A stretch of 64,000 nt of DNA from positions 1 through 64,000 of the forward strand of contig CAVWOM010000012.1 of NCBI GenBank assembly GCA_963756575.1, given 5' to 3'. Origin of the DNA: Palsa-504 sp963756575 (GTDB lineage Bacteria > Actinomycetota > Actinomycetes > Streptosporangiales > Streptosporangiaceae). Each line of letters opens with the position of its first letter. Within the stretch, counting starts at the first letter, position 1. The notes under the pieces are model-generated. The model did not search any database. It worked only from the letters and a program-made list of their open reading frames with translations, and was not told where the DNA came from. This document shows, piece after piece, positions 8,662 through 17,455 of the stretch. The position numbers and the translations under genes were made by a program.

Positions 8662-10180
8662 CTAGCCCGCCTGGATACCTGCTGACCGCCGCCTGGCTAT
8701 TGCGTGAGAGCCCATTGTCTGCAGACCCAGTACCGCCGCCACCGGGATCAGGCTCAGCTGCGGCAGCTGGTACCGCCAGTCGAAGGTGGCGAACAGGGCC
8801 GGGGGCAGCAGGATCGCGATCGCGCTGACGGTGAACAGCCAGGTCGCCTTGTCGCGGCCCCGGCCGATGACCAGCGCCGCCCAGGGCCAGCACCAGCCCG
8901 GCCGCGAGCACCGGCCCGGGCAGGTAGACCCACCGCCCGTAGCCGGTCAGGAAGGCGGCCGGTCCCGGCGCGATCGCCGGGGCGGGGTAGCCGAGCGCGG
9001 CGACCGAGGCGTAGGCCGCCTGGTCCGGCCGGACGGACGTGCTGAACCGCAGGTAGGCCGGCGAGTACTGCTCCGGGCCGGCCCCGCGGGCCGGCGAGAA
9101 CCCGTACAGCAGGTCGCGGCCGACGGCTTCGGCGTAGCTGGCCGGCTGGTGCCGCAGGATCCGCAGGCTGAAGTCGCGCACCACCGCGTCCCTGGACGTC
9201 CCGGCCGGGGGATCGAAGGTCCACTGCGGCGACCGCGGGTCCCAGGTGTAGAAGTCCGCGTCGCGCAGCGCGGGCGGCTGGGCGGGGCACAGCGGCTGCT
9301 CGTAGGACGGCAGCTCGAGCCCGGAGCAGGAGGCGAAGTCCGCGACCCGCCCGTAGAGGAACGCGCCGTCGAAGGTGGTGAAGTTCCACGGGCCGTGCGC
9401 GGCCGCGAACCAGCCCAGGTAGCCCACCACGGGGATGAGGAAGCAGCCGCCCGTCACCGCCAGCCGGGTCAGTAGCCTGCGGGCGGGCCGCACCGCCACC
9501 AGCAGGTACAGCCCGGCCGGGACGATCATGATCAGGTCCTGGTCCCGGAACGTCACCGCCGCCCCGAGGAGCAGCCCGGCCACCGCCGCCTCCCGCCGCC
9601 GCGGCCCCTCCCGCCGCCAGGCCAGCACGACCAGCGCCGCCAGGATCAGCAGCATGGCCCCGGCATCGCTCAGCACGTACTGCTCGAGGACCAGCTGCAG
9701 CGGGTCGAAGAGCACCGGCACGGCGGCCACCGCCGCGAGCCAGGGCCGGGCCCCGGAGCGGATCAGCATCGCGTACACGCACCCGGCCGTGGCCAGCCCG
9801 GCCAGGTGCTGGACCAGCGGGATCAGCCACAGGGCGTGCAGCAGCGGCACCGCGATGATCGCGACCGAGTACCCGCTCTGCCGCAGCGCGTCCGGGCTCC
9901 AGCGCCCGGCGGTGAAGTTGTGCGCGTACTGCAGGTACCGCACGCTGTCCGGGAAGATCAGGGCCGGGTGGTACGCCACCAGCACCACGCCCCGCAGCGC
10001 GGCCGCGAGCACGAGGAGCCCCGCGAACACCCAGTGCCGGCGCAGCGCTTGCGTGGTGCGTGCGGTGAGCCCGTTTGGCCCGTTGGTCCCTTGGTCGTCG
10101 GGGACGGCCGGCTGCGGTTCGCCCGCGAGCTCAACCGCCCGGCCGTCGGCCGGCGGCCCGTCAGGATCGGGAAGCCGCAC
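8662..10180 (-). CDS. Polytopic membrane protein, paralogue of its neighbour, frame-broken near 8880
   Basis: About 505 residues are expected. The first ~430 share the plan of the next gene: first helix HWVFAGLLVLAAALRGVVLV, the loop ALIFPDSVRYLQY, LFDPLQLVLEQYVLSDAG, and a Cys-containing outer domain. Near 8880 the frame breaks. Adding or removing one base restores LVIGRGRDKATWLF and then FDWRYQLPQLSLIPVAAV, which matches the FSWRYQLP end of the paralogue, with a TAG at 8662-8664. Unrepaired, the frame runs to 8645 with an arginine-rich nonsense tail. Sequencing error and true truncation are both possible. GTG start at 10180. Likely co-transcribed with the next gene (13-bp gap). Confidence 0.65.
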
Positions 10181-10272
10181 GCCTGAGGATATTACGAGCC
10201 CGCAACCTGCTGGCCGGGCCGGACCCGAGCGCCGCTTCCGGTAGACTCATCGCGTCGTCCGCCGGACGGCGT

Positions 10273-10346
10273 GCCGCCTTAGCTCAGTCGGTCAGAGCGA
10301 CGCACTCGTAATGCGTAGGTCATCGGTTCGATTCCGATAGGCGGCT
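10273..10346 (+). tRNA. tRNA-Thr (anticodon CGT), integration target
   Basis: A complete 74-nt cloverleaf is visible. The acceptor stem GCCGCCT pairs with AGGCGGC. The D stem is GCTC/GAGC, the anticodon stem ACGCA/TGCGT with loop CTCGTAA (anticodon CGT, codon ACG), and the T stem ATCGG/CCGAT with loop TTCGATT. CCA is not encoded. Its 3' part is repeated at 32446-32489 and 38540-38602, marking it as the att site of the adjacent element. Confidence 0.95.
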
Positions 10347-10351
10347 CCCAG
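10289..10351 (+). repeat. Left attachment site (attL) within tRNA-Thr
   Basis: These 63 bases, from the D loop to just past the tRNA 3' end, recur at 38540-38602 with one mismatch (T at 10333, G at 38584). The inner 44 bases (10305-10348) recur exactly at 32446-32489. The integrase gene begins 87 bp downstream, as expected for attL of a tRNA-targeting element. Confidence 0.9.
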
Positions 10352-10437
10352 CTAGATAGCGTAATTCGAACACTGCTGTTCGATAGCGTGGACCGGGTTG
10401 TGGACCGAATGTCCATGATCCGGTCTATCGTGCTGTT

Positions 10438-11862
10438 ATGGCCAGTACCAGCAAGGGTCACATCCAGCGACTGCCGAGCGGCTCGTTCCGGGTCAAGGTG
10501 TATGCGGGAACCGATCCGGTCACCGGCAAGGAACGCCTGCTGAGGCAGACCTGCCCCGACGAGGCCGCAGCCCACGCGGCGCTCGGACGGCTGCTCGCCG
10601 AGGCCGACGGCGGCCGGTTCCCCGACCGGCAGGCGACTCTCGGCCAGGCGCTCGACAAGTACCTGGAGGTCGCCGACCTGGAGGTGTCCACTCGGGAGGC
10701 GCATGAGGGCTACATCCGCCGCACCATCAGGCCGGTGCTGGGCGAGGTGAGGCTCCGCAAGCTCGGCGCGGACTCGCTCGATTCCCTGTACACGGCGCTG
10801 AAGAAGTGCTCGCGGCTGTGCGGGCGGCTGCCGCGGACCGAGCATTACGCGGACGGGTCGCATGCCTGCGACGGGCGGTGCGGGCCGCTACGGGATCACC
10901 GGACCACGCGGCCGCACGTGTGTGATGACCGGTGCCGTCCGCACGCGTGCCGGCCGATGAAGCCCGCGACGATCCTGCGGATCCACTCGATCATCTCCTC
11001 GGCGCTGGACCTGGCCGTGCGGTACGACTGGGCGGACCGCAACGTGGCGAAGAATGCCCGGCCGCCGCATCCGCGCAAGCGCGAGCCGGACCCGCCGTCG
11101 CCGGAGCAGGCGGCGCGGCTGCTCAACCTGGTCTGGGCCGAGGACGAGGAGTTCGGCCTGTACCTGTGGACCGCGTTCACCACCGGGGCGCGCCGCGGCG
11201 AGGTCAGTGCCCTGCGCGAGAACCGGTTCGACTTCACTCGCCAGCAGGTCCGCCTGGCCCGCAACTACCTGGTCAAGCAGGGCCAGCGCATTGAGAAGGC
11301 GCCGAAGGACGGAGAAGGCCGCGTCCTGTCGCTGGACCTGCTGACCTGCGAGCTGTTGCAGGAGCACTTCCGGCGCCGCCGTGCCTCGGCGGGTGCTCTC
11401 GGCGTCCAGGTGCCCGAGGACGCGTTCGCGTTCTCTCCCGACCCGGCCGGCCGCGAGCCGTGGAACCCCGACACGATGACCCATCGCTACCGCCGGTACG
11501 CCCGCCGGGTCGGCATTGCCAGCTCGCTGAAGGAGCTCCGCCATTACTCGGCCACCCAGCTCCTGGCCGCGGGCACCGACCTGAACACCGTGGCCGGGCG
11601 CCTCGGGCACGCGGAGGGCTCCACCACCTTGAAGTTCTACGCCCAGTTCACCCGGCCCGCCGACCAGCGCGCCGCCGCGGTGATTCCCTCCCAGCTCGAC
11701 GGGCTCCGCAAGAAGGAACGCCTGCGCGAGCTATACGACCAACACCAGCTTGCTGCCGGGAGCGACAGTCTCGCTGCCCTCGCGGCCGTCATCGGCCCGC
11801 AGGCCGGACTCGAAGGAGAAATCGCCCTGGCGTGGCTCACCGAGTTCGAGGCTGCCGGTTAG
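10438..11862 (+). CDS. Tyrosine recombinase integrase
   Basis: The 474-residue phage/ICE-type integrase opens with an arm-binding domain (residues 1-60), followed by a SAM-like core-binding domain. A Cys/His-rich insert lies at about 124-171 (CSRLC, HACDGRC, HVCDDRC, HAC), typical of actinobacterial relatives. The catalytic domain shows TGARRGE (Arg about 252), KELRH (the usual HxxR box with Lys in place of His, Arg about 368), LGH (about 391) and Tyr about 401 in LKFYAQF. It lies directly beside the tRNA-Thr attL and should catalyse integration and excision there. The coding frame is intact, so the element may still be excisable. Confidence 0.95.
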   Translation: MASTSKGHIQRLPSGSFRVKVYAGTDPVTGKERLLRQTCPDEAAAHAALGRLLAEADGGRFPDRQATLGQALDKYLEVADLEVSTREAHEGYIRRTIRPVLGEVRLRKLGADSLDSLYTALKKCSRLCGRLPRTEHYADGSHACDGRCGPLRDHRTTRPHVCDDRCRPHACRPMKPATILRIHSIISSALDLAVRYDWADRNVAKNARPPHPRKREPDPPSPEQAARLLNLVWAEDEEFGLYLWTAFTTGARRGEVSALRENRFDFTRQQVRLARNYLVKQGQRIEKAPKDGEGRVLSLDLLTCELLQEHFRRRRASAGALGVQVPEDAFAFSPDPAGREPWNPDTMTHRYRRYARRVGIASSLKELRHYSATQLLAAGTDLNTVAGRLGHAEGSTTLKFYAQFTRPADQRAAAVIPSQLDGLRKKERLRELYDQHQLAAGSDSLAALAAVIGPQAGLEGEIALAWLTEFEAAG

Positions 11863-13390
11863 AGCCTGTCCGGTCGATCATGTGACTTTGGGCAGTCCTG
11901 CTCGTTGTCCTGGCATGGGGCGGGGGCGATCTGGCAGACGCTGAGTAAGAGCAGTTGCGACCGTTTCTGCCGGTCAGCAATAGGTGGTGCGGACGGTGGC
12001 GTGATCACCGACAGGTGATCACGGGATTCTCCACCGGATCCGGACCGGGGCGCACTGGCGCGACCTTCCCGAGCGGTTCGGCCTTCGGTGACCGGCTTCG
12101 TCACTCCAGGCCCGCCAGTCACAACAGCCTCAAACCCGGTCAAACACGGAACACTCCGGGCCCCGCGCCATGGGCTGCGGGCCGCCATTCTCTTGTGCCC
12201 GAGGAACGCATGCCTTTATAGGCGGGCTACGATCTCTTCGTCTATCAGGGCTGTGATCGAGGTTCGCGGGGAGCCCCCCTCCACGTGGGCTGTTACAGTT
12301 ACCACCGCTTCCTCAGCCGGGCAGATTATGCAGAGCTGACCGTAGAGGCCTGCCATTTTGTACGTTTTCTCCCCGGGGGTGCACCAGACGCCGAGGCCGT
12401 AACTGTCCGAGAGGCGGAAGGCTTCGTCTGTCGGGTCCTTGGCGGTCGGGACGGTTTCTGTCGCGATTCGTGCGCAGTATTCGGCGGGGACCAGCTGGCG
12501 CCCTTCGTGGCGGCCCTCGTCGAGCAGGAGGCGGCCGAAGCGGGCCAGTTCGGACGTCTTCAGGTAGAGGGCGCTTGACGCTACCGGGTGGCCGAGGGGG
12601 CAGGTGTGCCACTGGGGGTTGTGGATGGCCAGCGGGGTGAAGACGCGGGGCAGCAGGTAGTCGCGGACGCTGGCGCCGGTCGCGGCGCGCAGGGCGCGGG
12701 CCGCTACGTACGGGCCGATGTCGGCGTACCTGAAATGCGTGCCGGGCTCGTGCGCCAGCGGGGTCGCGAAGAAGTCAGCGGCTAGGTCCGGGACCACGAC
12801 GGGGTTGTCGGAGTTCCAGGAGTGCGGGCTGCCGGACGTCATCATGAGCAAATGCCGGAGCGTGACCTGGTCCAGGCCGGGCGCGGCAGTGCCGGCTAGC
12901 TCGGGATAGTACGTGAGGGCGGGGTCGTCCAGGGCGAGGCGGCCTTCGGCCTCGGCGATGCCAAGCGCGACAGACATAAAGGTCTTCGAGACCGAGTGCA
13001 CGTCGACCCGGTTGTCCGAGCGGAGCCTGCGCTCGACCGGCTCGGCACCACGGCGGTAGACGTGCACTCCGTAGAGTTCCATGCCCTCTCGTCCGGCGGA
13101 CCGGACCAGAGCGTCAACGAGTTCCCGCATGACGGGGAGCCTAATAGCGGGGTCTGACATTCGCGGCTGCCTGCGCCGCGTCACTATGGCCCACGGCCCC
13201 GGAGCGTTCCGTGCCCTGGCGGGCCTGGAGTGACGAAGCGGGTCGCCGAGCCCACCTCAACCCGATCAGCGCCTCGCGCTCCACGGCATCCCATGATCAA
13301 TTGGACATCCAGGGAACCCCCCGGGGCCTTGCACATCGGTCCTGGAACACCGGAACGCTACCCGGCACATGATCGACCGGACAGGCTCTA
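11860..13390. mobile_element. Inverted-repeat-bounded cassette without transposase
   Basis: A perfect 25-bp inverted repeat bounds this segment (11860-11884 against 13366-13390). Inside it a second perfect 24-bp inverted repeat is found (12095-12118 against 13216-13239), with weaker similarity of the flanking arms. The only gene between the arms is a serine hydrolase; no transposase is visible. The outer ends overlap TTAG and CTAG, compatible with the YTAR target preference of IS5-type elements. The left end overlaps the integrase stop codon, and the right end lies 5 bp from the end of an XRE gene. It looks like a non-autonomous transposon or a decayed IS with a passenger gene. Confidence 0.6.
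12216..13160 (-). CDS. Serine hydrolase, class C beta-lactamase fold
   Basis: The protein has about 314 residues from MSDPAIRLP; an upstream ATG at 13184 would add 8. The nucleophile motif SxxK is visible as SVSK with a following helix (TFMSVALGIAEAEGRLALDD). RYADIGPYV stands where the family has YxN, and MAGLYGQL stands where it has the HTG/KTG strand. These proteins are esterases, D-amino-peptidases or penicillin-binding relatives; the substrate cannot be told. No signal peptide is present, so it is cytoplasmic. It is the sole passenger of the inverted-repeat cassette inside the tRNA-Thr island. Confidence 0.75.
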   Translation of the reverse strand: MSDPAIRLPVMRELVDALVRSAGREGMELYGVHVYRRGAEPVERRLRSDNRVDVHSVSKTFMSVALGIAEAEGRLALDDPALTYYPELAGTAAPGLDQVTLRHLLMMTSGSPHSWNSDNPVVVPDLAADFFATPLAHEPGTHFRYADIGPYVAARALRAATGASVRDYLLPRVFTPLAIHNPQWHTCPLGHPVASSALYLKTSELARFGRLLLDEGRHEGRQLVPAEYCARIATETVPTAKDPTDEAFRLSDSYGLGVWCTPGEKTYKMAGLYGQLCIICPAEEAVVTVTAHVEGGSPRTSITALIDEEIVARL

Positions 13391-13394
13391 GTGG

Positions 13395-13755
13395 TTACTG
13401 GCCGGGCAGGGTATCCAGGCTGGTGAGCCTGAGCTGGGTATCGGTGCCCTCGGGCAGACTGATGGTGATGATGACCCGTGGAGTGTCGTGGGCGGGGTCC
13501 GTATTCGGGGTCGCCGAACCGGTCGGGCGGGATTCCCAGGGTGTGGCAGTAGTAGAGGCGGTACCGGTCAGAGGGGCTGACGGTGCCGCGTTCCCACCGG
13601 TAGATGCTCGCGGCGACATCCTGGACGGTGGGCATGGCGGTGTCGCCGGTGACCTGAGCGGTCCGGATGAGCCGCCGGGCCATCTCGTTGCGGCTCCAGG
13701 AGCGTTGCTCGCGCTGCTGGCGGAGCCAGGGACCGAGGTCCGGGCTGGCGGTCAC
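13395..13755 (-). pseudogene. XRE-type HTH regulator, frame-broken
   Basis: The start GTG (13755) overlaps the GntR stop. The N-terminal part reads TASPDLGPWLRQQREQRSWS then VQDVAASIYRWERGTVSPSD, a Cro/C1-like helix-turn-helix. Near 13500 the similarity moves to another frame and ends RVIITISLPEGTDTQLRL before TAA. One indel is enough to join both parts into a protein of about 120 residues. It is the last gene of the minus-strand set HATPase-GntR-XRE. Role: probable regulator of the mobile element, by context. Confidence 0.55.
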
Positions 13756-13988
13756 GGCTGGCCTCCGGGGTAGTAGCCATGGCCGGGGACGTGGCGGATC
13801 AGGCCGAGACGGGCGAGTTCGCGGCAGGCGCGGCGGGCGGTGGCTTCGGAGATGCCGAGTTCGGCGGTGATCTGCGCCTGGGTCGGGAGCTTGTCGCCGG
13901 GGGCGGCGGCTTCGGCGGCTTCGATGAGCTTGTAGGCGGCCCGGACCCAGGCGCGGGGGTCGGCTGGGCCGATGCCGATGCTCACCAT
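13752..13988 (-). CDS. GntR-type winged-helix regulator (KorA-like)
   Basis: The 78-residue protein is essentially only a GntR winged helix: GDKLPTQAQITAELGISEAT, ARRACRELARLGLIRH, and a wing ending GYYPGGQP. No effector-binding domain is present. GntR proteins of this type, such as KorSA in pSAM2-like elements, repress transfer and replication genes. The ATG (13988) lies within the stop region of the HATPase gene, and its own stop overlaps the next GTG, so the three genes form one operon. Confidence 0.7.
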   Translation of the reverse strand: MVSIGIGPADPRAWVRAAYKLIEAAEAAAPGDKLPTQAQITAELGISEATARRACRELARLGLIRHVPGHGYYPGGQP

Positions 13989-14370
13989 GTGAGCCTGGCC
14001 CAGACGATGCGTCCTCCGGTGCCGGTGGTCTCGGTTCCCCACTCGTCCGGGCCGGTGAGCGCGTGCGATGATGTCCAGGCCGTGGGGCCGGTCGCCGGGG
14101 TTGCGGGGCCGCCAGGGGCCGCCGAGGTCTTCGACCTCGATCCGGGCCTGCCCGGTGGCTGGCGTGGCAGCGGACGGTGAAGGTGCCGCCTCGGGACCGG
14201 GTGTGGATGATGGCGTTGGCGGCCAGCTCGCTGGCGATGAGGATGATGTCGTTGGCGGCGGGACAGCCTGCCAGGTAGGCCGCGATCTCGCGGCGGACCT
14301 GGCTGAGCTGGTCGGCCCGGCCGGGGAAGGTGCTGGTGTAGCCGGTCGCTGCCTGGGCTGTGCTGGTCAT
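13982..14370 (-). pseudogene. RsbW-like HATPase protein, frame-broken near 14160
   Basis: The protein starts MTSTAQAATGYTSTFPG and has the helix SQVRREIAAYLAG and the N-box LIASELAANAIIHTRS of anti-sigma-type histidine-kinase ATPases. At about 14160 one surplus base shifts the frame. The other frame then gives ARIEVEDLGGPWRPRN, PHGLDII and WGTETTGTGGRIVWARLTW before TGA at 13982. The same segments occur unbroken in the chromosomal homologue at 43249-43656. These ATPases are commonly encoded beside XRE-DUF5753 and DUF397 genes in Streptomyces. Confidence 0.65.
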
Positions 14371-14530
14371 CGGTTCTCCCTTGCGCGGTCCCCGGCCCGG
14401 AGGGCCTGGACCTGCGGGCGGGTGGTTTCAGCGTGCCGGGATCGGCGTGCGGTGTCGCTGTGTGACGACGTGTGCAGGATCGGGTTATATGCGCGTAATG
14501 GGATGATCACGGGTAGCGAGGCGTAGCAAG

Positions 14531-15348
14531 ATGGCAGGCAGGCGTAACAGGGATGGCCAGGGCCTGTCGCTCTTCGCGGAGGTGCTCCGCGAGGCGCGGC
14601 ACAAGGCGGGCCTGAGCAGCGATGAGCTGGCGCCAAGCTGGGATACTCAGGCGCGCTGATCCGGTCGATCGAGTCTGGGCACCTGACGCCTCAGGCGGAC
14701 TTCGCCCGACGGTCGGATGAGTTCTTCGGCTACCCGAGATCTTCGAGAAGATGGAGGAGCGGCTGCGGGACCTGCCGTTCCCGCCGTCCTACCGGCCGTT
14801 CGTGCCGCACGAGCGGGCCGCCCGGATGCTGCGGATGTTCCAGGTGACGCTAATCCCCGGCCTGTTCCAGACGCCGGAGTACGCGCGGGCGATGCTGGCG
14901 GCCCGCCCGCACGTGACCGCCGATGAGGTGGGAACCTGGTGGCGGCGCGGCTGGCGCGGCAGGAGATCCTGGACGGTGAGAACGCGCCGCTGGTCTACGC
15001 GGTGCTCGATGAGGCCGCGCTGCACCGCCAGGTCGGCGGCGCGGAGGTGATGCGGGACCAGCTGAAGCACCTGGTCGCGCTGTCGCGGCAGCCGAGCATC
15101 ACGGTGCAAGTGATCCCGTTCGCGCTCGGCGGCTCATATCGGGTTGCAGGGCGGGCTGGTGATCGCTCAGGATGGCGACGGGACCGTGACGGTGTTCCTG
15201 GATAACCTGGCCGACGGGCAGGTTACCGAGAACGAGGAGATGGTCTCCCGCCACGCAGGGGCTTCGAGGCGCTGCGGGGCGAGGCCTGCCGAAGGGTGCG
15301 TCCCGCGACCTGATCCAGAAGATGGCGAAGGAGCGACACAACCCATGA
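14531..15348 (+). pseudogene. XRE-DUF5753 regulator broken by several indels
   Basis: Read across frames, this is a complete WhiJ-type protein. Its segments are SLFAEVLREARHKAGLSSDE, KLGYSGALIRSIESGHLTP, IFEKMEERLRDLPFPPSYRP, LIPGLFQTPEYARAML, ARLARQEILDGENAPLVYAV, MRDQLKHLVALSRQPSITVQ, HIGLQGGLVIAQDGDGTVTV, and a final SRDLIQKMAKERHNP. Joining them needs about six single-base changes (near 14636, 14740, 14930, 15137, 15258, 15287). The intact equivalent is at 43809-44678. No stops by substitution occur inside the segments, which favours sequence error over old decay. The stop overlaps the DUF397 start. Confidence 0.65.
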
Positions 15349-15526
15349 GCGACACCTGGCGGAAGAGCAGCTACAGCGGGAACGGCGGTGGCGACTGCGC
15401 CGAGGTCGGCCAGCACGCCCGGCGCCGTGCTGATCCGCGACACGCAAGGACCGGGACGGCCCGCGCCTGGTCGTCTGCGCCCCGACGTGGCAGGAGTTCG
15501 CGGGCCGGGTGAAGACGGGCGCGTAG
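15345..15526 (+). pseudogene. DUF397 protein, frame-broken twice
   Basis: The start MSDTWRKSSYSGNGGGDCAE is the classic DUF397 opening. After about residue 28 two surplus bases (near 15419 and 15449) move the frame. Correcting them gives VLIRDTKDRDGPRLVVCAPT then WQEFAGRVKTGA and a TAG. This gives 60 residues, the normal family size. The ATG overlaps the stop of the XRE-DUF5753 gene (ATGA), as in the chromosomal copy at 44657-44851. Confidence 0.65.
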
Positions 15527-15601
15527 CATCCGGCCTGCCGGGCGCCTGCTGCGGGTGGAGGCTCATCCACGATCGAGCCAGCAGACGGCTGACAGGTCCT
15601 G

Positions 15602-16135
15602 TCACCAGGCGCGGCGGCGCATGGCGCAATCCGGGACGCATCCTCGGGTAATGCGGTCGATGCGGCGCATGGTGCCGGGGAGCCAGCGATCGTAGAACTC
15701 CAGGGCGCGGCCCAGGTCGGGGCGCTGGCCGCCATAGGCATGGTGCCATGCGGCGGCCAGGGTGGACAGTTCCCAGACGGCGTGGATGTGGCCGGCCAGC
15801 AATCCCGCAGCTCATAGCCCGCGTAGTGCTGGCGCAGCACGGCATCGGCCCACCGCCGCAGCTCGGCGAGCTGCGCGCGAAGGCCTGCCGGTCCAGGCCG
15901 ATCCAGGAAGGGGCGGCGGGGCCACGGGGCGCGACGGCGTCCAGTGCATCGGCGACGGTCTGGGCGAGTTCCTCGAAGCGGGCGGCGAGGTCCAGGTCAC
16001 CATGTAGCCCGGCCCGGTCGAGGCGCTCGTTTATCTGCGCGACCTGGCCGCGCAAGGCGGCCACCTGGACGGCCAGGGCGGCCAGGCTCTCACCGAGAGC
16101 CCGCGCGGGCGGTTCAGCCTGCGGGCTCGGCTCAT
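15602..16135 (-). pseudogene. Hypothetical helical protein downstream of WhiB, frame-broken
   Basis: The reading starts at an ATG overlapping the WhiB-like stop (ATGA) and soon changes frame. The readable segments are LAALAVQVAALRGQVAQINE (amphipathic, coiled-coil-like), LDLAARFEELAQTVADALDA, VLRQHYAGYELR and LAGHIHAVWELSTLAAAWHH. It ends TMRRIDRITRGCVPDCAMRR before TGA at 15602. Two or three indels are needed to join them. I do not recognise the family. Its position directly after the WhiB-HTH gene suggests a shared regulatory or plasmid-type function. Confidence 0.4.
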
Positions 16136-16624
16136 CGTCCTCCTCGGCCGAAGGTGACGTACCGCGTGCCCAGCAGCCAGAGCAGGGGCGAACCTGGCCT
16201 GGCTCCGGGACCGGTCCGCTCGGCGCCGTTCCCGCCGCGCACGATCCGGGTGACCGAGGTACGGGACAGGCCGAACGAGCGGCCGATCGCCGCCGTCGTG
16301 TACCCGGCTGCATCGGCGGCCAGGATCGCCCGGTCACGATCCCGCCGCTCGGCTTGGATCCAGCGGGACTGCAGCGGGCGGCGTTCCCGCTCGGTCAGCC
16401 CGCCCCAGATGCCGTGACGTGATCCGGTTGCTCAGGGCGTACTCCAGGCACGGCTGCCGGACCGGGCACCGCGCGCAGACCTGCCGCGCGGGCCCGGCCG
16501 ACTGGCCGCGTTCGGGGAAGAACAGGTTCAGGTCGGTGCCGTGGCACGCAGCCTGCTCCCGCCAGCGCGCGGCGAAACGCGCTGGGGCAGCCAGGCTGCG
16601 GTACCGCGGCAGGCGGCCCGTCAC
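16132..16624 (-). pseudogene. WhiB-like iron-sulfur regulator with extra C-terminal HTH, frame-broken near 16420
   Basis: The start GTG (16624) overlaps the stop of the upstream HTH gene. The WhiB domain has its four cysteines in EQAACHGTDLNLFFPE, QVCARCPVRQPCLEYAL. One indel near 16420 leads to the conserved turn GIWGGLTERERR. The protein then continues for about 85 residues with RDRDRAILAADAAGYTTAAI, GRSFGLSRTSVTRIVRGGN, a resolvase/Hin-like helix-turn-helix not usual in WhiB proteins. WhiB proteins bind a redox- or NO-sensitive [4Fe-4S] cluster and act with sigma factors. This one is encoded by the mobile element. Confidence 0.65.
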
Positions 16625-17010
16625 CGTGCGGGCGCGGTGACCCGCGCCCGCCAGGCGGCAGCGAAGGCGGCCAGGTCGGCCACCTCCAGGCCGCTGGCCG
16701 CGAACTCCTCGGCGAACCGCCGCGGGTAGCGGCGGGTGGTCTTGCGGGCGCCGCGGCACACCACGGTGTGCGGCAGCGCCCCGGCGATAGCCAGCCGCCG
16801 TACTGTCTCGCGGGAGACGCCGAGCCGCTGCGCGAGCTGCGCGGCGGTCAGGAAGTCCGCGGCGTCCTCAACTTCGATCGGTGCAGGGGGCCGCGGTGGC
16901 GGGATGAGCGCCGCGGCCAGGGCCCGGGCCAGTGTCTCCAGCAGCTCGGGCGGGACCGTCAGGTCGGTGTGGTGGTGGGTGTTTTGCGTGTTAGGTTTCG
17001 TGATGGGTTC
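16621..17010 (-). CDS. Excisionase-like HTH protein (start uncertain)
   Basis: An unbroken frame of about 115-130 codons encodes PPELLETLARALAAALIPPP, then the helix-turn-helix FLTAAQLAQRLGVSRETVRR, LAIAGALPHTVVCRGARKTT and FAEEFAASGLEVADLAAF. This is the layout of excisionase/MerR-like HTH proteins. No ATG, GTG or TTG exists between the upstream stop (17011-17013) and the conserved part, so the start is either CTG or displaced by an indel. The stop overlaps the WhiB-like GTG. A role in excision or in control of the relaxase operon is inferred from position. Confidence 0.5.
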   Translation of the reverse strand, partial: EPITKPNTQNTHHHTDLTVPPELLETLARALAAALIPPPRPPAPIEVEDAADFLTAAQLAQRLGVSRETVRRLAIAGALPHTVVCRGARKTTRRYPRRFAEEFAASGLEVADLAAFAAAWRARVTAPAR

Positions 17011-17455
17011 CTAGTGCAGGGGCCTTGCCCCCTGGGTGATCTTGGCGGATGGTCCAGGGGGCCTTTTTGTACTTCCCCGGGAAACGGTCAATTGTAACGC
17101 TCGCGCAATCGTACGCCGAAACGTCCGAGAGCATCGGGCAGCGAGGCGCCGCGGACATCTCGCCGAGCGTATCGCGGCTGCTCGGCACGTGCGCATCCTG
17201 GGCGTCCAGGGGGCCGGGCAACCGGCGGATGCAGCGCGCGAACTTCGCACAAATCGGTGCCGGTCGGTCGCGCTGCGCCCGGTCGCGGCCAAGGACGGTT
17301 TCTCCTCTCTTCCTGTCATGCAGCTTCCTGCCCAGCCGTCGGCCGCCAGGGCTAATCCGCAAAATGTGCATTGTCCGGACGTACCGTCCGTTCGTGATTA
17401 AAACCCATCGGACACAGGCATCACGAACGATGAACGCGGAACGGGCCGGCGCGCC
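17011..17455. promoter_or_regulatory. Divergent control region of the element core
   Basis: This 445-bp segment separates the minus-strand HTH/WhiB genes from the plus-strand relaxase. It is less GC-rich than its surroundings (ATTGTAACGC, GTGATTAAAACC) and has short inverted repeats such as CAGGGG / CCCCTG at 17016-17034. No convincing gene is present. It is the natural place for divergent promoters and possibly an oriT, but no known nic site is recognised. Confidence 0.35.
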
